Below, in pieces: positions 43,920 through 54,429 of a stretch of 64,000 nucleotides of DNA. The translations under genes were made by a program, and so were the position numbers. The notes beneath the pieces are model-generated. The model was not told the origin of the DNA. It made no database searches and was given only the letters and a program-made list of their open reading frames with translations. Position 1 is the stretch's first letter. Every line of letters starts with the position of its first letter. This DNA is from Marthasterias glacialis (Eukaryota > Echinodermata > Asteroidea > Forcipulatida > Asteriidae). Location of the stretch: positions 1,475,501 through 1,539,500 of the forward strand of contig OU452225.1 of assembly GCA_911728455.2 (NCBI GenBank), in the 5' to 3' direction.

Positions 43920-44870
43920 ATTAAGATCCATTAGTTTGGGTATTAATAAAACAGACAACAAAACTTCCATTTAATTTCCCCCGGACTTATCCAGAAAAGC
44001 TCCCCCAAGCGGTTCAGTAGTGACGTGAATGGCCAACATAAAGCCCCCGTCACTCAGCCTCCATTAGGATGTAATCACAGAGTCCTTGCACAAGGAAAGG
44101 GGGGGGGGAGGGAATCAATTTCCACAACAGCGTTTTGAAACGTATGTGTTGAATTTGTATAAATTGAACATTATCTTTTCCTAGTATCGTACCACCATTG
44201 AGAATGATTAAACTCAAATGCGTTCCGTGTCTGGGGTAATTCATTGTCGAGTGGCATAATATTAAGGTTTTCAGCCGTGCTGGGTCAATGGAAAATTTTC
44301 AGCTCGTCGTGTCGGAGCGAGGTAGACGCTGGAGTGTCCCCAAGGTTTTTCCACCCTGGCGTGAGAATAACGAGGAGGAATACACAGTATCTATTAGTAT
44401 CACATCACTGCACAGATTCCCTAAGTTAAGGTTCGAAGAAGGGTTATATTTGCACAAACTTATTTTTGAATCTGCCATGGCGAGCGAGAAAACTCCCCTC
44501 TAGTACTCAGTTTCTTGGTTTGATTTTGCCTGAAGACCACATGTGAACCTGCGCAAAATCCACTGACAAATGTACACCGTACTGTGTGTGAGATAAATAG
44601 GGTGTTTTTTAGCAAGCTAATGGATGCGAATATTACATACCGCAAATTCGGATCCTGGTCATTTGATTGTTGGAATACGCGTCATGTGTCAAAATTTATT
44701 TTGCCATTTTACATGATTTACTGCTGTGATGTTGGCTTGTCCTACATCAGTAATTTTTTGGAAAGTGGATTGATGTTAAATGCTTAATTTACAGCATCGT
44801 TCCCAAAATAATCGTTCCCACCCATTTGTCCAGACGAGGCAGGGTCTTGTCATGGCAAACAAGGTTGATG
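43920..44870. other. Unassigned stretch of intron 2
   Basis: A + strand frame of 71 codons at 44288-44503 is not recognised and has no splice support. G tract at about 44099. Confidence 0.3.
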
Positions 44871-44876
44871 TCTACA

Positions 44877-45039
44877 ACAAATATTGAATGCATTTGAGTG
44901 CATTGTCGCAGAATATAATCACTAGGTGAAATCTAGCTTTTCCATTTCACTCGGCTTCGCCTTGTGGAATGGAATAGTCCAGATTTCACCTTGTGATTAC
45001 ATTGTGCGACAATGCACTCAAGATGCATTCAATATTTGT
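44877..45039. repeat. 163-bp palindrome
   Basis: ACAAATATTGAATGCAT with GAGTGCATTGTCGCA answers TGCGACAATGCACTC and ATGCATTCAATATTTGT; inner arms include AATCACTAGGTGAAATCT and AGATTTCACCTTGTGATTAC. Loop contains ACTCGGCTTCGCCTTG. Confidence 0.9.
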
Positions 45040-45398
45040 ATTAATAATGAGTATAAAGTATCATACTCAGAGCCTCATAGCACTTAATAATGAAGCTAAA
45101 ATAGTTAAAAGAACGTAGTGGGGTATTAACCTCAAAGCAGCATAAAAACACACAAGAAGACAAAAATAAGGAATGTTCTTCTAAAGAAATTCGCAAAAGA
45201 GAAAAAGTGGGCGAGGTTACCAACATATGGACCCTTAGCCAAGATCCTCAGCATCTGGCCATGTAGTAGACACCCCAAAAAAGGAAGTGCAAAAAATAGA
45301 AAAGAAAGGAATTTTGAGGCGACTCTTGAATGAAGTGAATGACGTAACTTGGCGAACATTTAGGGGGAGACTGTTACATTTGGCGGGTCGAGCAGCAA
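45040..45398. other. Unassigned stretch of intron 2
   Basis: Nothing recognised. Confidence 0.3.
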
Positions 45399-45622
45399 TA
45401 GACCTTTCCCATGAAATATGTAAATTGGACATCGCGCGTGCGCACTTACATTTTGGTTGGCAAAATTTTGGGAACAGTGCGCCCTTTTGCATGGGACTGA
45501 TGGGCGCGTGTCGCATACGCGCTTTGTGCGTCTGCTTTGTGCACATTTCAATGGCGTTTACCAACCAACAGGGTCTGTACGCATGCGTGAATGCAATTAG
45601 CATATTTCATGGGAAAAGTCCA
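45399..45622 (+). mobile_element. MITE, TIR TAGACCTTTCCCATGAAATA
   Basis: TAGACCTTTCCCATGAAATA at the left, CATATTTCATGGGAAAAGTC at the right. The interior contains many CG-rich words (GCGCGTGCGCAC). Same family as the nested copy at 33747. Confidence 0.8.
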
Positions 45623-45789
45623 TTGACAAAACTTGAGCAGCTTGATGCAAAGTAGAGTTTCTACATGTATGTGGAACCTGCAGTAGGTATTGAGATGATG
45701 AACGAAGGCAACGTGGAGGTGAATAGGGGGAAATGAGTTCAATTAATAAAAAAAGAGTCATCTATTCAACTTCATGTACAATACATGTA

Positions 45790-46175
45790 TACATACTATT
45801 ATTATTATTATTATTTATTTGACCTCAACAATTCAAATACAATACAATACAAGATAAATCGAAAAACCAGAAAACTAAATCAGAAAACATCAATATGAGA
45901 AAGATAGCCACAGCGCAAAATACAAACAGAAGAGTAAAGTACGAAGAGATGATGACGGGATAGCAACTAGATGAGCATGGTGAACAGCAGATTTATTATC
46001 ACTGGGAAAAATGAAAAAAAGGAATGTATGAAGGGAGAATGTAAGTTAGAGAGGTCAATCTTGGGAAGAACACAAGAAAACTGCTCAACAAAAGGACAAA
46101 AAAAATAGTAAGTGGGTCAGAGGCAACAAAAGTAAACTAAATTACTGTTGGCCGGAAGCTTGTAATCCCGCACAT
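45790..46175. other. Unassigned A-rich stretch with (ATT)n
   Basis: An ATT microsatellite at 45798 leads into an A-rich purine-biased segment that may be the reverse of a retroelement tail; no coding match seen. Confidence 0.3.
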
Positions 46176-46178
46176 AAT

Positions 46179-46457
46179 TTTTCATTTCATTGATTAATTC
46201 TTGTTGTGAAGCCAAGGACTCTCAGAAAAGCGAACTTAATCACTATACTAGCCAAGAACCATGTGGAAAGAAGACAAGGAAGGAAGTTTCAGTTTTAGAT
46301 GTGGGAGGAAAACCCAAGAGATTAAATCCAGGGGAAAAACCCCATGCAATCAGGTAGGGACTGAAAACCCAAACCACATATTGCCCCCGATGGGATTCGA
46401 ACTGAGGTGGAATGCCAGGAAAGATACCACTACTTCATCAACCCGACCACCCAAGTA
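46179..46457 (-). mobile_element. tRNA-derived SINE, family 4
   Basis: Minus strand: GTAGTGGTATCTTTCC, B box CAGTTCGAATCCC, then TTTTCAGTCCCTACCTGA, GGGTTTTCCTCCCACATC, GAAACTTCCTTCCTTG and a tail of ATGAAATGAAA. Close copy at 49665. Confidence 0.75.
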
Positions 46458-46459
46458 AA

Positions 46460-47285
46460 CAGAAGAACTGGAAAAAAAGACGGACAAGAAATTTACATGT
46501 ACATAGTTGCACGTAATAACCATAATCATCGTCATATCAGTACAGCATTTTTCCTGTAAAAAAAGAAAACATTTAAAGGCACTCCTCCAAATGGTGGGGA
46601 ATAAAAATATCTGTCACATCACACATTTAAAATAAAAATAAAATATCATCTGTTTAATTTTTATTTGTTACAAATTTCAGGCATGTGATTTCTCAGGATT
46701 GTGATTTCTCAGGATTTTTCCTGATTTCAGTATTTTTCTCATTTCTGGTGATGCGCAGAGCCTCTGGGAGGTTCTGGGTCTAGAATAATGGGGAACCCAG
46801 GCCCCAGATGCTACATTTGAGGAATATTCACATTCGTCAAATCTTTTCTCTTCCTGCATCTGAAAATCTGGTTTTCCCGGCCAGACAGGGCCATCTTCCG
46901 CCTTGAAACGACCAGGGAGCGGGGCTGCTCCGACTGGCCTTCAAACACCTGTCTAATGGCACTTTTTTACACGAAGCTATAACAGAGTGAAAACAAGAGT
47001 AAGCAAAGGCTCTATCTCCCAAAGTATTGGCGGGATCCTAACAAGTCTGTCAAATCATATCAACCTCCCCTTTAAATAATACTGCTGGTCCCTGCTGTCA
47101 TCCTGTACTCAATTTATTTTTTGTTGTATTTTACACTCAACTTTGGTCTGTCCGTTGTTCAATATTCTGTCTGTCCAATCGAGGAAAACTCAAAAGCACT
47201 GAGATTCTTTCTTTTCTATCATGCTAACGATGTACGTGTATACATAAGATATTTCTGTAGAGAGTAATCTAATATCTACGATGTG
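46460..47285. other. Unassigned stretch of intron 2
   Basis: Nothing recognised beyond a short (CAGGATTxx) repeat at about 46695. Confidence 0.3.
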
Positions 47286-47289
47286 TATT

Positions 47290-47650
47290 TTAAAGGTGTA
47301 GTACAGGATTGGTATTCATAAATTTTTTGTTTTAGTATCAGTTTGAAAGCTTACTGATTATGAAGTTCATACCAGAACCAATCTTTCATAGAAATATTTC
47401 CGTCTGAAATTCTACCAAAGATGACATAATAGAATTTGAAGACCCCAATTAAAATTTCGGTGGTAACAATCAAAATTAAGGACAATGTGTTTACATGCTG
47501 AAAAGTGTGCACAGTTTTTCAATATTTTGTCCCGACTATGATGACGGATTGAGCCCACATTTTCACCGTTTTTTTGTTATGTATGTATTGAATCAGACAA
47601 AGTAAAAACACTGCACTATCAGGCTTACCAATCCTATATTTTACCTTCGA
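47290..47650 (+). mobile_element. ~360-bp non-autonomous element
   Basis: ACAGGATTGGTATTCATAAA at the left, TTACCAATCCTATATTTTAC at the right; interior matches 34129-34492 closely. Confidence 0.75.
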
Positions 47651-47654
47651 CTCA

Positions 47655-48240
47655 ATAAATTTATATTGTATATGTATGTTGTACTGCAGATTTCTATTCT
47701 GTTAGTATGAAATTAATGCCAATGAGAAATGCAAGCCTGTACCCTGAACATGTGTAATTCTAGAACGAAAAAACACAACGCTGAGAGTTTATACCAAACT
47801 GTTCATGGAATATTTGATGAGATACTCAACATGTTTCCTCAGATTAAACTGTGTGCTTTTTGCCTAGCGAAAATAACAGAACCTTCCGATACTTATTTTC
47901 GGTTTTCCGAACCTACAAATTTTCCCATCATGCGCAGGTGAGATGGAAAACGGAGATTATCACAACATGCGTGTATTTTCATAACGTTTGGCACATTTAC
48001 ACTACACTAAATTAAATGCCACAGGAGGTTCATGGGAAGGTAACTCTGGCCTGATCTCTTGCGGCACTGAGGCAGAAAATGTTTAAATTGTAAACTCAGC
48101 AAAAAACGCTGAACAAGTCTCCATGCAGCTCATAACAAACTAGCCTGCTGTTTTGATTTAAATGTGTTTTGTACGAGAGACGAACAGTGAGAGTTTGGGC
48201 TTATTTTCTTGCTTTCCTTTGAAGACATGATTCAGATTTG
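47655..48240. other. Unassigned stretch of intron 2
   Basis: A 70-codon frame at 47729-47941 has no family features and no splice support. Confidence 0.3.
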
Positions 48241-48242
48241 GA

Positions 48243-48985
48243 CCCAATTCCATAAAGCTGTTAAGCACAGACAAATTGGTTAGCACAAAAATTCTTCCTT
48301 ACCAGCCAAAATAACAATGCATATTGTTTGTGACTGGTTCCCTGCTTGTTTTTGCATAGCGGATTTTTTTTTATTTTATTTTTTTTTTGCTAAGCACCCT
48401 TTTCCATTTAACAGCTTTTGAAAGTTTGCCCTGGGTCCAATTTCGTTGAGCTACTTAAGCAAACAATGGTGATCAACAATTTGCTGAAAAGCAAAAGTAA
48501 GCAGGAAACCAGTTGCATGTAGTTTGACGTTCAGGTATTTTGGCTGGTAACCATTATCTGGTAAACACAATTGTTTTTTGCCATACTGATCTGTGAAATT
48601 TGGCCCTGTAGGCCCAATGTAATGATTTCATTAAGCCGTCTAAAAATTACGCTTACCAGGTTAAGATTACCAGCCAAAGTACCATGTCACATGTGACATC
48701 TTTCACTGGTATTCTGCTTGTTTTTGCTAACAGTAGATAAGCTTTAAGCACTATATTCTTCTTAAGCAGCTCTATGAAATTGTGCCCAGAGCCCAAATTT
48801 TATGAAGCTGCTTCAGCACTAAAAGTAGCTAAGCACAAACAAATTATGCTAACCAGAAAAAGTTTAGCAGCCAAAAGAGCATGCCACATGTACAATCTGT
48901 GACTGGTTTCTTGCTTATTTTTTGCTTAGCAGAAATCTTTTAAACACTATTTTCTGCTGAAGCAACTCTATGAAATTGACCCAAT
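48243..48985. repeat. GCTTAGC family, four consecutive units
   Basis: Units start near 48243, 48430, 48612 and 48790, each about 180 bp. Each has an AATTTC/AAGCTGCT opening, AACCAGCCAAA or GGCTGGTAACC, a CACATGT-containing centre, TTGCTTAGCAG and GAAATTGnCCC closing. Units diverge from one another. Confidence 0.75.
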
Positions 48986-48999
48986 TTCCTTTCCCTGCT

Positions 49000-49110
49000 T
49001 ACCAGTGGAATTCTACGCTTACGCTCTGCTGCGGCCCACAGAAATACACACATGACAGGGCGTGGTAAGCGCTGAATTCTTGGGTAAATTGCACCATGAA
49101 ATAGGGCCCT
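49000..49110. repeat. Inverted repeat GAATTCTACGCTTACG
   Basis: GAATTCTACGCTTACGC answers GGTAAGCGCTGAATTC about 70 bases on; a small hairpin element. Confidence 0.55.
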
Positions 49111-49655
49111 GGTGGTAATAAACGAAAGAGAGGAAAAAATAACAAACTATTATCTGAAAGTCAACTTGGTCGTGTTTTTTTCCTCGTTATATTTTCAGCA
49201 CAAAACTAAAACACTTGGCAGAGTTTTCAGCCTGATTACATTGTGTTGAGAATTTTCCATCGTCTCTTTATATATTGGAAAGCCTGAACAATTGTTTTCT
49301 TTTTGCCTATCCTGTTTGGATTTTTCCCAAGATATACACCCTGTATGTGCAAAATCATAAAAATAGTGTCACGTTATTATTACAGATTGATTGAATGTTT
49401 GATGAAAAAAGTTAATCTGTTGTTTTTATCAACATGGTGTTGTTGTTTTGTTTTTTTCCCTTTTAGTTAATGTAGTTATTTCCAGTATATGATGTTCAAC
49501 TACATGAACAGTTGTTATTTATTGCTTTCAAAAAGGATTTTGTTTTGGTAGAATGACATACATGTACCATAGATAATTCAAAAGCAAACAAACATTTGGG
49601 CGTGGCTATCTCAGGTACACCTATCTTTAACAATTGAGCTTAAATTTTCACAGGT
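49111..49655. other. Unassigned stretch of intron 2
   Basis: Nothing recognised. Confidence 0.3.
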
Positions 49656-49659
49656 TATT

Positions 49660-49950
49660 ATTTCATTTCATTTCATTTCATTTCATTGATTCATTTCTGG
49701 TTGTGAAGCCAAGGACTCTCAGAAAATCGAACTTAATCACTATACTAGCCAAGAACCCCATGGAAAGAAGGCAAGGAAGGAAGTTTCAGTTTTAGATGTA
49801 CAGTAGGAGGAAAACCCACGAGAAATATTCCAGGGAAAACCCACGCAGTCAGGTAGGGACTGAAAACCCAATCCACATAGTTCCCCCGGCGGGATTCGAA
49901 CTGGGGTCCCAGGCGAGGAAAGATACCACTGCAACAACCTGACAACCCTT
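49660..49950 (-). mobile_element. tRNA-derived SINE, family 4, near full length
   Basis: Minus strand: TTGTTGCAGTGGTATC, B box CAGTTCGAATCCCG, the same body as 46179, ending in six or so repeats of ATGAA/TGAAA at 49660-49687. Confidence 0.8.
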
Positions 49951-49954
49951 TCAT

Positions 49955-50580
49955 GTGTATGTTGGAAAACATGAAGCGAGGACTAGTCTTTGACAATTAC
50001 AATGTTGTCCACGTGCTATAAGGAAATAATCAGAATTTTAAATACATTTGTATTTTGAAATTGATCTGATCACACTGCCTTTATAGTTAGCAGCAGCAAT
50101 CAACTCTGACCCCATGTTCTACCATAAATATCCAACGGCCAACTTTAATTTGTCCTGTCTCTTTTCCGTCCTGAAACAATGCAGGCATCCTCAAGACATC
50201 CACGTGCTTTTTTTTCTTTTTTCTTTCTCTTCTTTCATTTCACATAGATTTCAAGACACGATAGGGATCTGCCTCGAGCACATGCCGGTATCGAATTGAT
50301 CGCTTCAGAATTGCGCATAGCATTTGCGGGTATTTCTGAAATCAGGGTCAAGCATATTACATTGTACCTTTTGATTTTTCTTGTCGTGTTGTACTGACGA
50401 TATTACACCCAGACAACTCGTCGCGATAGAACAGGCAAAGACTCGGGGGGGAAATTATTCATTTTATATTTTTTTCGGCCATGGAAATTGTGAAGAATTG
50501 CATTAATGGAGAGGGTCATTAAATCAAAACGCTTGGCATATTTTCTGTCCAGGTCATCAAGGATTGTATTAAAGGGGATC
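49955..50580. other. Unassigned stretch of intron 2
   Basis: No exon or named repeat. The 139-codon minus-strand frame at 50403-50822 runs through the repeat at 50583 and is not credible. Confidence 0.35.
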
Positions 50581-50582
50581 CA

Positions 50583-50735
50583 GGGGCCGATTTCACAAAG
50601 AGCTAAGATTGATCTTAACTGCAAATCACTCTTAGTTGCTAAGCAAAGTGTGATGTCACAATACAAATCACTATGGTAATACTGACAACTCATCTTAAGA
50701 TGAATCTTAGTGCTTTGTGAAATCGAGTCCAGGTA
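50583..50735. mobile_element. MITE-like inverted repeat GATTTCACAAAGAGCTAAGA
   Basis: Left GATTTCACAAAGAGCTAAGA answers right ATCTTAGTGCTTTGTGAAATC; middle contains GTGATGTCACAATACAAATC. Related to 28461. Confidence 0.8.
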
Positions 50736-50942
50736 CAATGTATGTGTATAGTGATTGATTTTTGAACATGTTGGAATGTTGTTTAAAAGCGTTGGAATAT
50801 CAGCCTTTGAAATTTTGATCACAGTCCGTATGCAACGTACATGTACAGTGTACTTGTGCAGCTCGTAAAGGTACTCCCATTTTCTATGGAAGGACCTAAA
50901 AAGTTAACCTCTATAATTGTATAGAATACAGTTACACGATAT

Positions 50943-51338
50943 TTAAAGGCAAAGTATACCTTTGGTTTTTGGAACCATACATTTGCCTTAATGCTATATA
51001 ATTGTAGATATATGCCATAAAACTAACCTGTGTAAATTTCAGTTCAAAAGGTGGCAGCGTTTTTGAGATATCACCAAAAATCTGGAGCGGTTGTGTTCAC
51101 GCAGAAGAAGTATCCGTCATTGGAATACACATTCTGAGAAGCGTTACGGCCATAACGCTTCTCAGATTCAAATTTTTGGGGGATAAAAAGTGATGTATTT
51201 TTCCATAACTGCAGTGCTTCAAGTGAAACGTTTCTCAAAATGCATTTATACTATCCAAAGCTACTGTACTTCTTACTAAGTAAGTTATTATTGCCATAAA
51301 TTTTCAGAGTCATTACCAAACGTATACAGACCCTTTAA
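50943..51338. mobile_element. TTAA-flanked MITE, family C
   Basis: TTAAAGGCAAAGTATACCTT at the left, AAACGTATACAGACCCTTTAA at the right. Interior carries a perfect GAGAAGCGTTA/TAACGCTTCTC hairpin at about 51136-51163 and GAGATATCACCAAAAATC. Confidence 0.75.
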
Positions 51339-51354
51339 AAGGGAATAATTAACT

Positions 51355-51631
51355 GACACAATCTCTGCTTGCTTCTTCTACAAGAGTTTCTTCAAAGTTT
51401 TACGGTCAAAGATCCTTCTCCTACTCTGCTCCAATTTTATGGAACAATCTACCTGTTCATATTCGTGGAGCTGATTCTGTGAACCGTTTTAAATCTCTGT
51501 TAAAAACTCATTTGTTTAAATCTGTTTATTTGTAATCTTACTTTCTCTCATTGTTCATTTTGATGTTCTATGCGCCTAGAGGCTTTTGCATTAGGCGCTT
51601 TACAAATGTCTATTATTGTTATTATTATTAT
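51355..51631 (+). mobile_element. 5'-truncated LINE 3' end (CR1/L2-like), frame intact
   Basis: One uninterrupted frame reads GQRSFSYSAPILWNNLPVHI, then RFKSLLKTHLFKSVYL and TAA at 51533-51535, matching the end of LINE ORF2. It is followed by CTAGAGGCTTTTGCATTAGG, GCGCTTTACAAATGTCTAT and an ATT tail. It is nearly identical to 7826-8240 (minus) but shorter. Confidence 0.8.
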
Positions 51632-51634
51632 TTG

Positions 51635-52415
51635 ATAAACAAAATCAAACAAAAGAAAAACAGCAAATAAAAAGGAAAACAAATCTGTCATATTTGTTAT
51701 TAATGAAAAACAAAATGCTTAAAGGGAACAAGAAAAATGGTACCATTGTGAACAAACTTTGAACTTTTGTTAATACTTGATATGATAATCTGATAATCTT
51801 TCTAATCTTTCTATGATAATCTGATTAACCTGGGTTTGTTATTGGATTATTTCTAATTGAAGGGGATGGGATTTGTGTGTTTCTTAGTGCATATGTTGCA
51901 ATAGCTGTCAAATGATTTACAGATGTAAATTGCTTGCATTTTACAAGGACATTTCAACACAAGCCTCCTGTGGCTTCGGAAAGTTACCCCATATTGGTTT
52001 GTTTCTTGTTCGTTACAGTTCTTGTATATTTCGTTTGTCTGTTTTTTATCCATGCTTAAACCTTAGTAGGTTTCTTTTATATTTTCGACCTTTTCGCGTC
52101 AATATGGATAATATACATTTGCCATTCAGTCTTGTGGTCTCCTTTATTATTTTTCTTGTCTGTCGCAAAGTGCTTACGAACCAACATGACTAGAGAACTA
52201 TGACCGCCTACTGACATCAATCCATCATTTCCCTATTTTGATTCACAGACGCTGTTGTCATTGCTTTGAGACGTTGAAGTAAATAGTACAATACTTATAA
52301 ATTTAATGACCTGTGGTATAAATTTATGCAAAAAACTGTTAATGGTCATGAGTTTCGTGTAACAGAAGCAGTCAAATGGAAAAGGACTGAAAAGAAAGGA
52401 GCAGAATGCAGTCAA
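51635..52415. other. Unassigned stretch of intron 2
   Basis: Nothing recognised; a 93-codon frame at 51912-52193 lacks support. Confidence 0.3.
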
Positions 52416-52418
52416 AAG

Positions 52419-52827
52419 CAGCGGCGTAACTAGGAGGGGGTGGGCACGGGGGGCATGTGCCCATCCCCCCCCCCCCTCCCTCATGCCCCCCATTTGAAAT
52501 CTGGACTTCTGAGATTGAAAATTTCCGGAATAAAATGTTACATTTTTTAAAGCTTTTTATGTAATAATTTAAATGTATTTAAACTATTTTCATTATTTAC
52601 AGGCAGACAGTGTAATTTTTTTGCTTTTTTTTTTTATATGTACCTCCATGATTATTTTATAAAACATAGTAAACTGCTTAACATAAGAGCACTGAGAGGG
52701 GGCTTGTTTAGGAAAAATACAAACGGAAACTGCAGTTGTAATTGGCCAAAAGTGCCCCCCCCCCCCAAGAAAAAATGGTGCACCCCCTTGTGCCCACCTA
52801 AAATTTTACCCTAGTTACGCCACTGGT
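52419..52827. mobile_element. Inverted-repeat element with GGCGTAACTAGG ends
   Basis: AGCGGCGTAACTAGGAGGGG at the left and CCCTAGTTACGCCACTGG at the right. Interior flanks are runs of C and GTGCCC words. Confidence 0.75.
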
Positions 52828-52948
52828 CAGAGGAAGCGAAAGATGAACAAACACAAACTAACTAAGGAGAGTAAGGAGACAAAACATCATCAAAGTACAT
52901 CTGCAGGACGTGTAACACAGTTTACATGCGTAAGCTGTAACGTAAAAT

Positions 52949-53320
52949 CAGGGCTCACCCTTAACACTAGCCCGGCGTACATTGTCTAGTAAAAGCTGCA
53001 ACGGGCTAGAAAACACCACTTCTCAACTTGCCCTGTGGGCTACTAAAAACTGTGCGACTTGCTTGTTTATAATGCTCATACTTCTTCCTTTTCATATTTG
53101 AATAATACATTTTAGAAATGTGTTAATTTATTTTTTTGAGTGTGTGAGTGTAACTTCATTTGACCGTTAAATTGGTTGTGATCGCTACCATTAGTATCAG
53201 AAATATACATTTAGGACAATACATGTTTAAAATTTGGGCAACGAAAAGTTCGTGGGGGCAAGTAAAATGCACAGTTTACTAGCCCCTTGGGCTACTTTAC
53301 AAAAAACTCAAGCGCAAGGC
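52949..53320. mobile_element. Element with CAGGGCTC start
   Basis: ATCAGGGCTCACCCTTAACA at the left and GCGCAAGGCCTGA at the right; GGGCTAnnAAA and CTAGCCC words inside. Starts resemble 55510 and 62342. CAGGG termini recall hAT elements, but no 8-bp target duplication was verified. Confidence 0.5.
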
Positions 53321-53324
53321 CTGA

Positions 53325-53750
53325 AAATATTATGTATTATATTGTCGACTCAGCAAAACAAGTCAACATGCAGAGGTCTCACTTCATGGAAATGACAAAC
53401 AGCAATCAATCCATCCCCAGCACCTCGGAATCAAGCCCCTCGTTGTATTTTTCTTCTTCTAAGTAGAACCCAGAGTGATTGACCTTTCAACAATCAGGCA
53501 GTCGATTAAATGGACGGGATTGGCTGTGAGTGATTGCTTCAATCAAGAAGACGTTTTGGACTGATTTATCATAATACGTGTAATCTGAAGAAGACCATAA
53601 AGACGTTGCGTGCACCAGATGCATCCTAATCATGATCTCAACATCTCGAAATTGAAGGTTCGACTTCAATAGCTTACAATGCAATAATACTAATAATACA
53701 TAGTTCTTACTAATAGTACACAGCTTAACCACACTCGATAGGTGTCTCAC
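53325..53750. other. Unassigned stretch of intron 2
   Basis: Nothing recognised. Confidence 0.3.
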
Positions 53751-53754
53751 AATG

Positions 53755-54072
53755 TGCAGTTCTTATATAGCGCTTAATCACATTCGATGGGTGTCTCAAA
53801 GCACTGAGTGTTTTTCCTTCAAGGTATGCGGAGTTACGTTTTGAAGTATGAGACCTGTTCTTTTACATAACACCATGTAATGGTTTACAAGGTGCTGTGG
53901 TGCAATCTGCAGCCGATCAAACCAGGAACACCGGAGCCAACTCCTTCTCTTTGCGATAAGTGCACTGAGTTCTTTTATGTGCCTTACATAATACACTGGG
54001 CCTATGGCTGCATCCGAAGGACGCAGCAATAATGGTTAAGTGTCTTGCTTCAGGATGCAAGTGTCACGATGT
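53755..54072 (-). mobile_element. Family 1 SINE, tRNA head missing
   Basis: Body blocks GCAAGACACTTAACCATTAT, GTAAGGCACATAAAAGAACT, GGTTTGATCGGCTGCAG and the 3' part ending GCGCTATATAAGAA are present; the tRNA-like head is replaced by unrelated sequence at 54073. Confidence 0.75.
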
Positions 54073-54116
54073 ACATGTATCTGTTTGAAATGAAAAGTAT
54101 CAAACTTTTCAAAATC

Positions 54117-54425
54117 GTAGCATGTAGTAGCCGAGCTGTCTGGAGCATCGAACTCAAGTTCTGATGGCTGAGTCATCAGAGTGGGCGTTCAAATCCCGGT
54201 CATGACACTTGTGTTCTTAGGCAAGACACTTAACTATAATTGCTTCTCATCACCCAGGAGTAAATGGGTACCTCTGAGGGTAGAGATTGTTGATGTGAAT
54301 AATAAGCAACCTGTGTGCCCATTTGGCTGCCGGTGCTGCATACTCCAAAGGAGTTGGGACGGTTTCAGGAATGATTAGGGCCCGATGAAGAGGGCTAGTA
54401 ATAATGTAAGGCGATTTAAAACAAT
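54117..54425 (+). mobile_element. tRNA-Leu-like SINE, family 1, variant body
   Basis: GTAGCCGAGCTGTCTGGAGC, GAACTCAAGTTCTGATGG, B box GCGTTCAAATCCCGG, GGCAAGACACTTAACTATAA; afterwards the body differs (GGGTACCTCTGAGGGTAGAG, GGAGTTGGGACGG, GGCCCGATGA). Confidence 0.7.
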
Positions 54426-54429
54426 GTTG

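Noticed and set aside
44288..44503. 71-codon frame MENFQLVVSERGRRW...
   Set aside because: Composition looks protein-like, but there is no family match I can name and no acceptor or donor at its edges.
50403..50822. 139-codon minus-strand frame
   Set aside because: It runs through a MITE-like inverted repeat and is best explained by chance.
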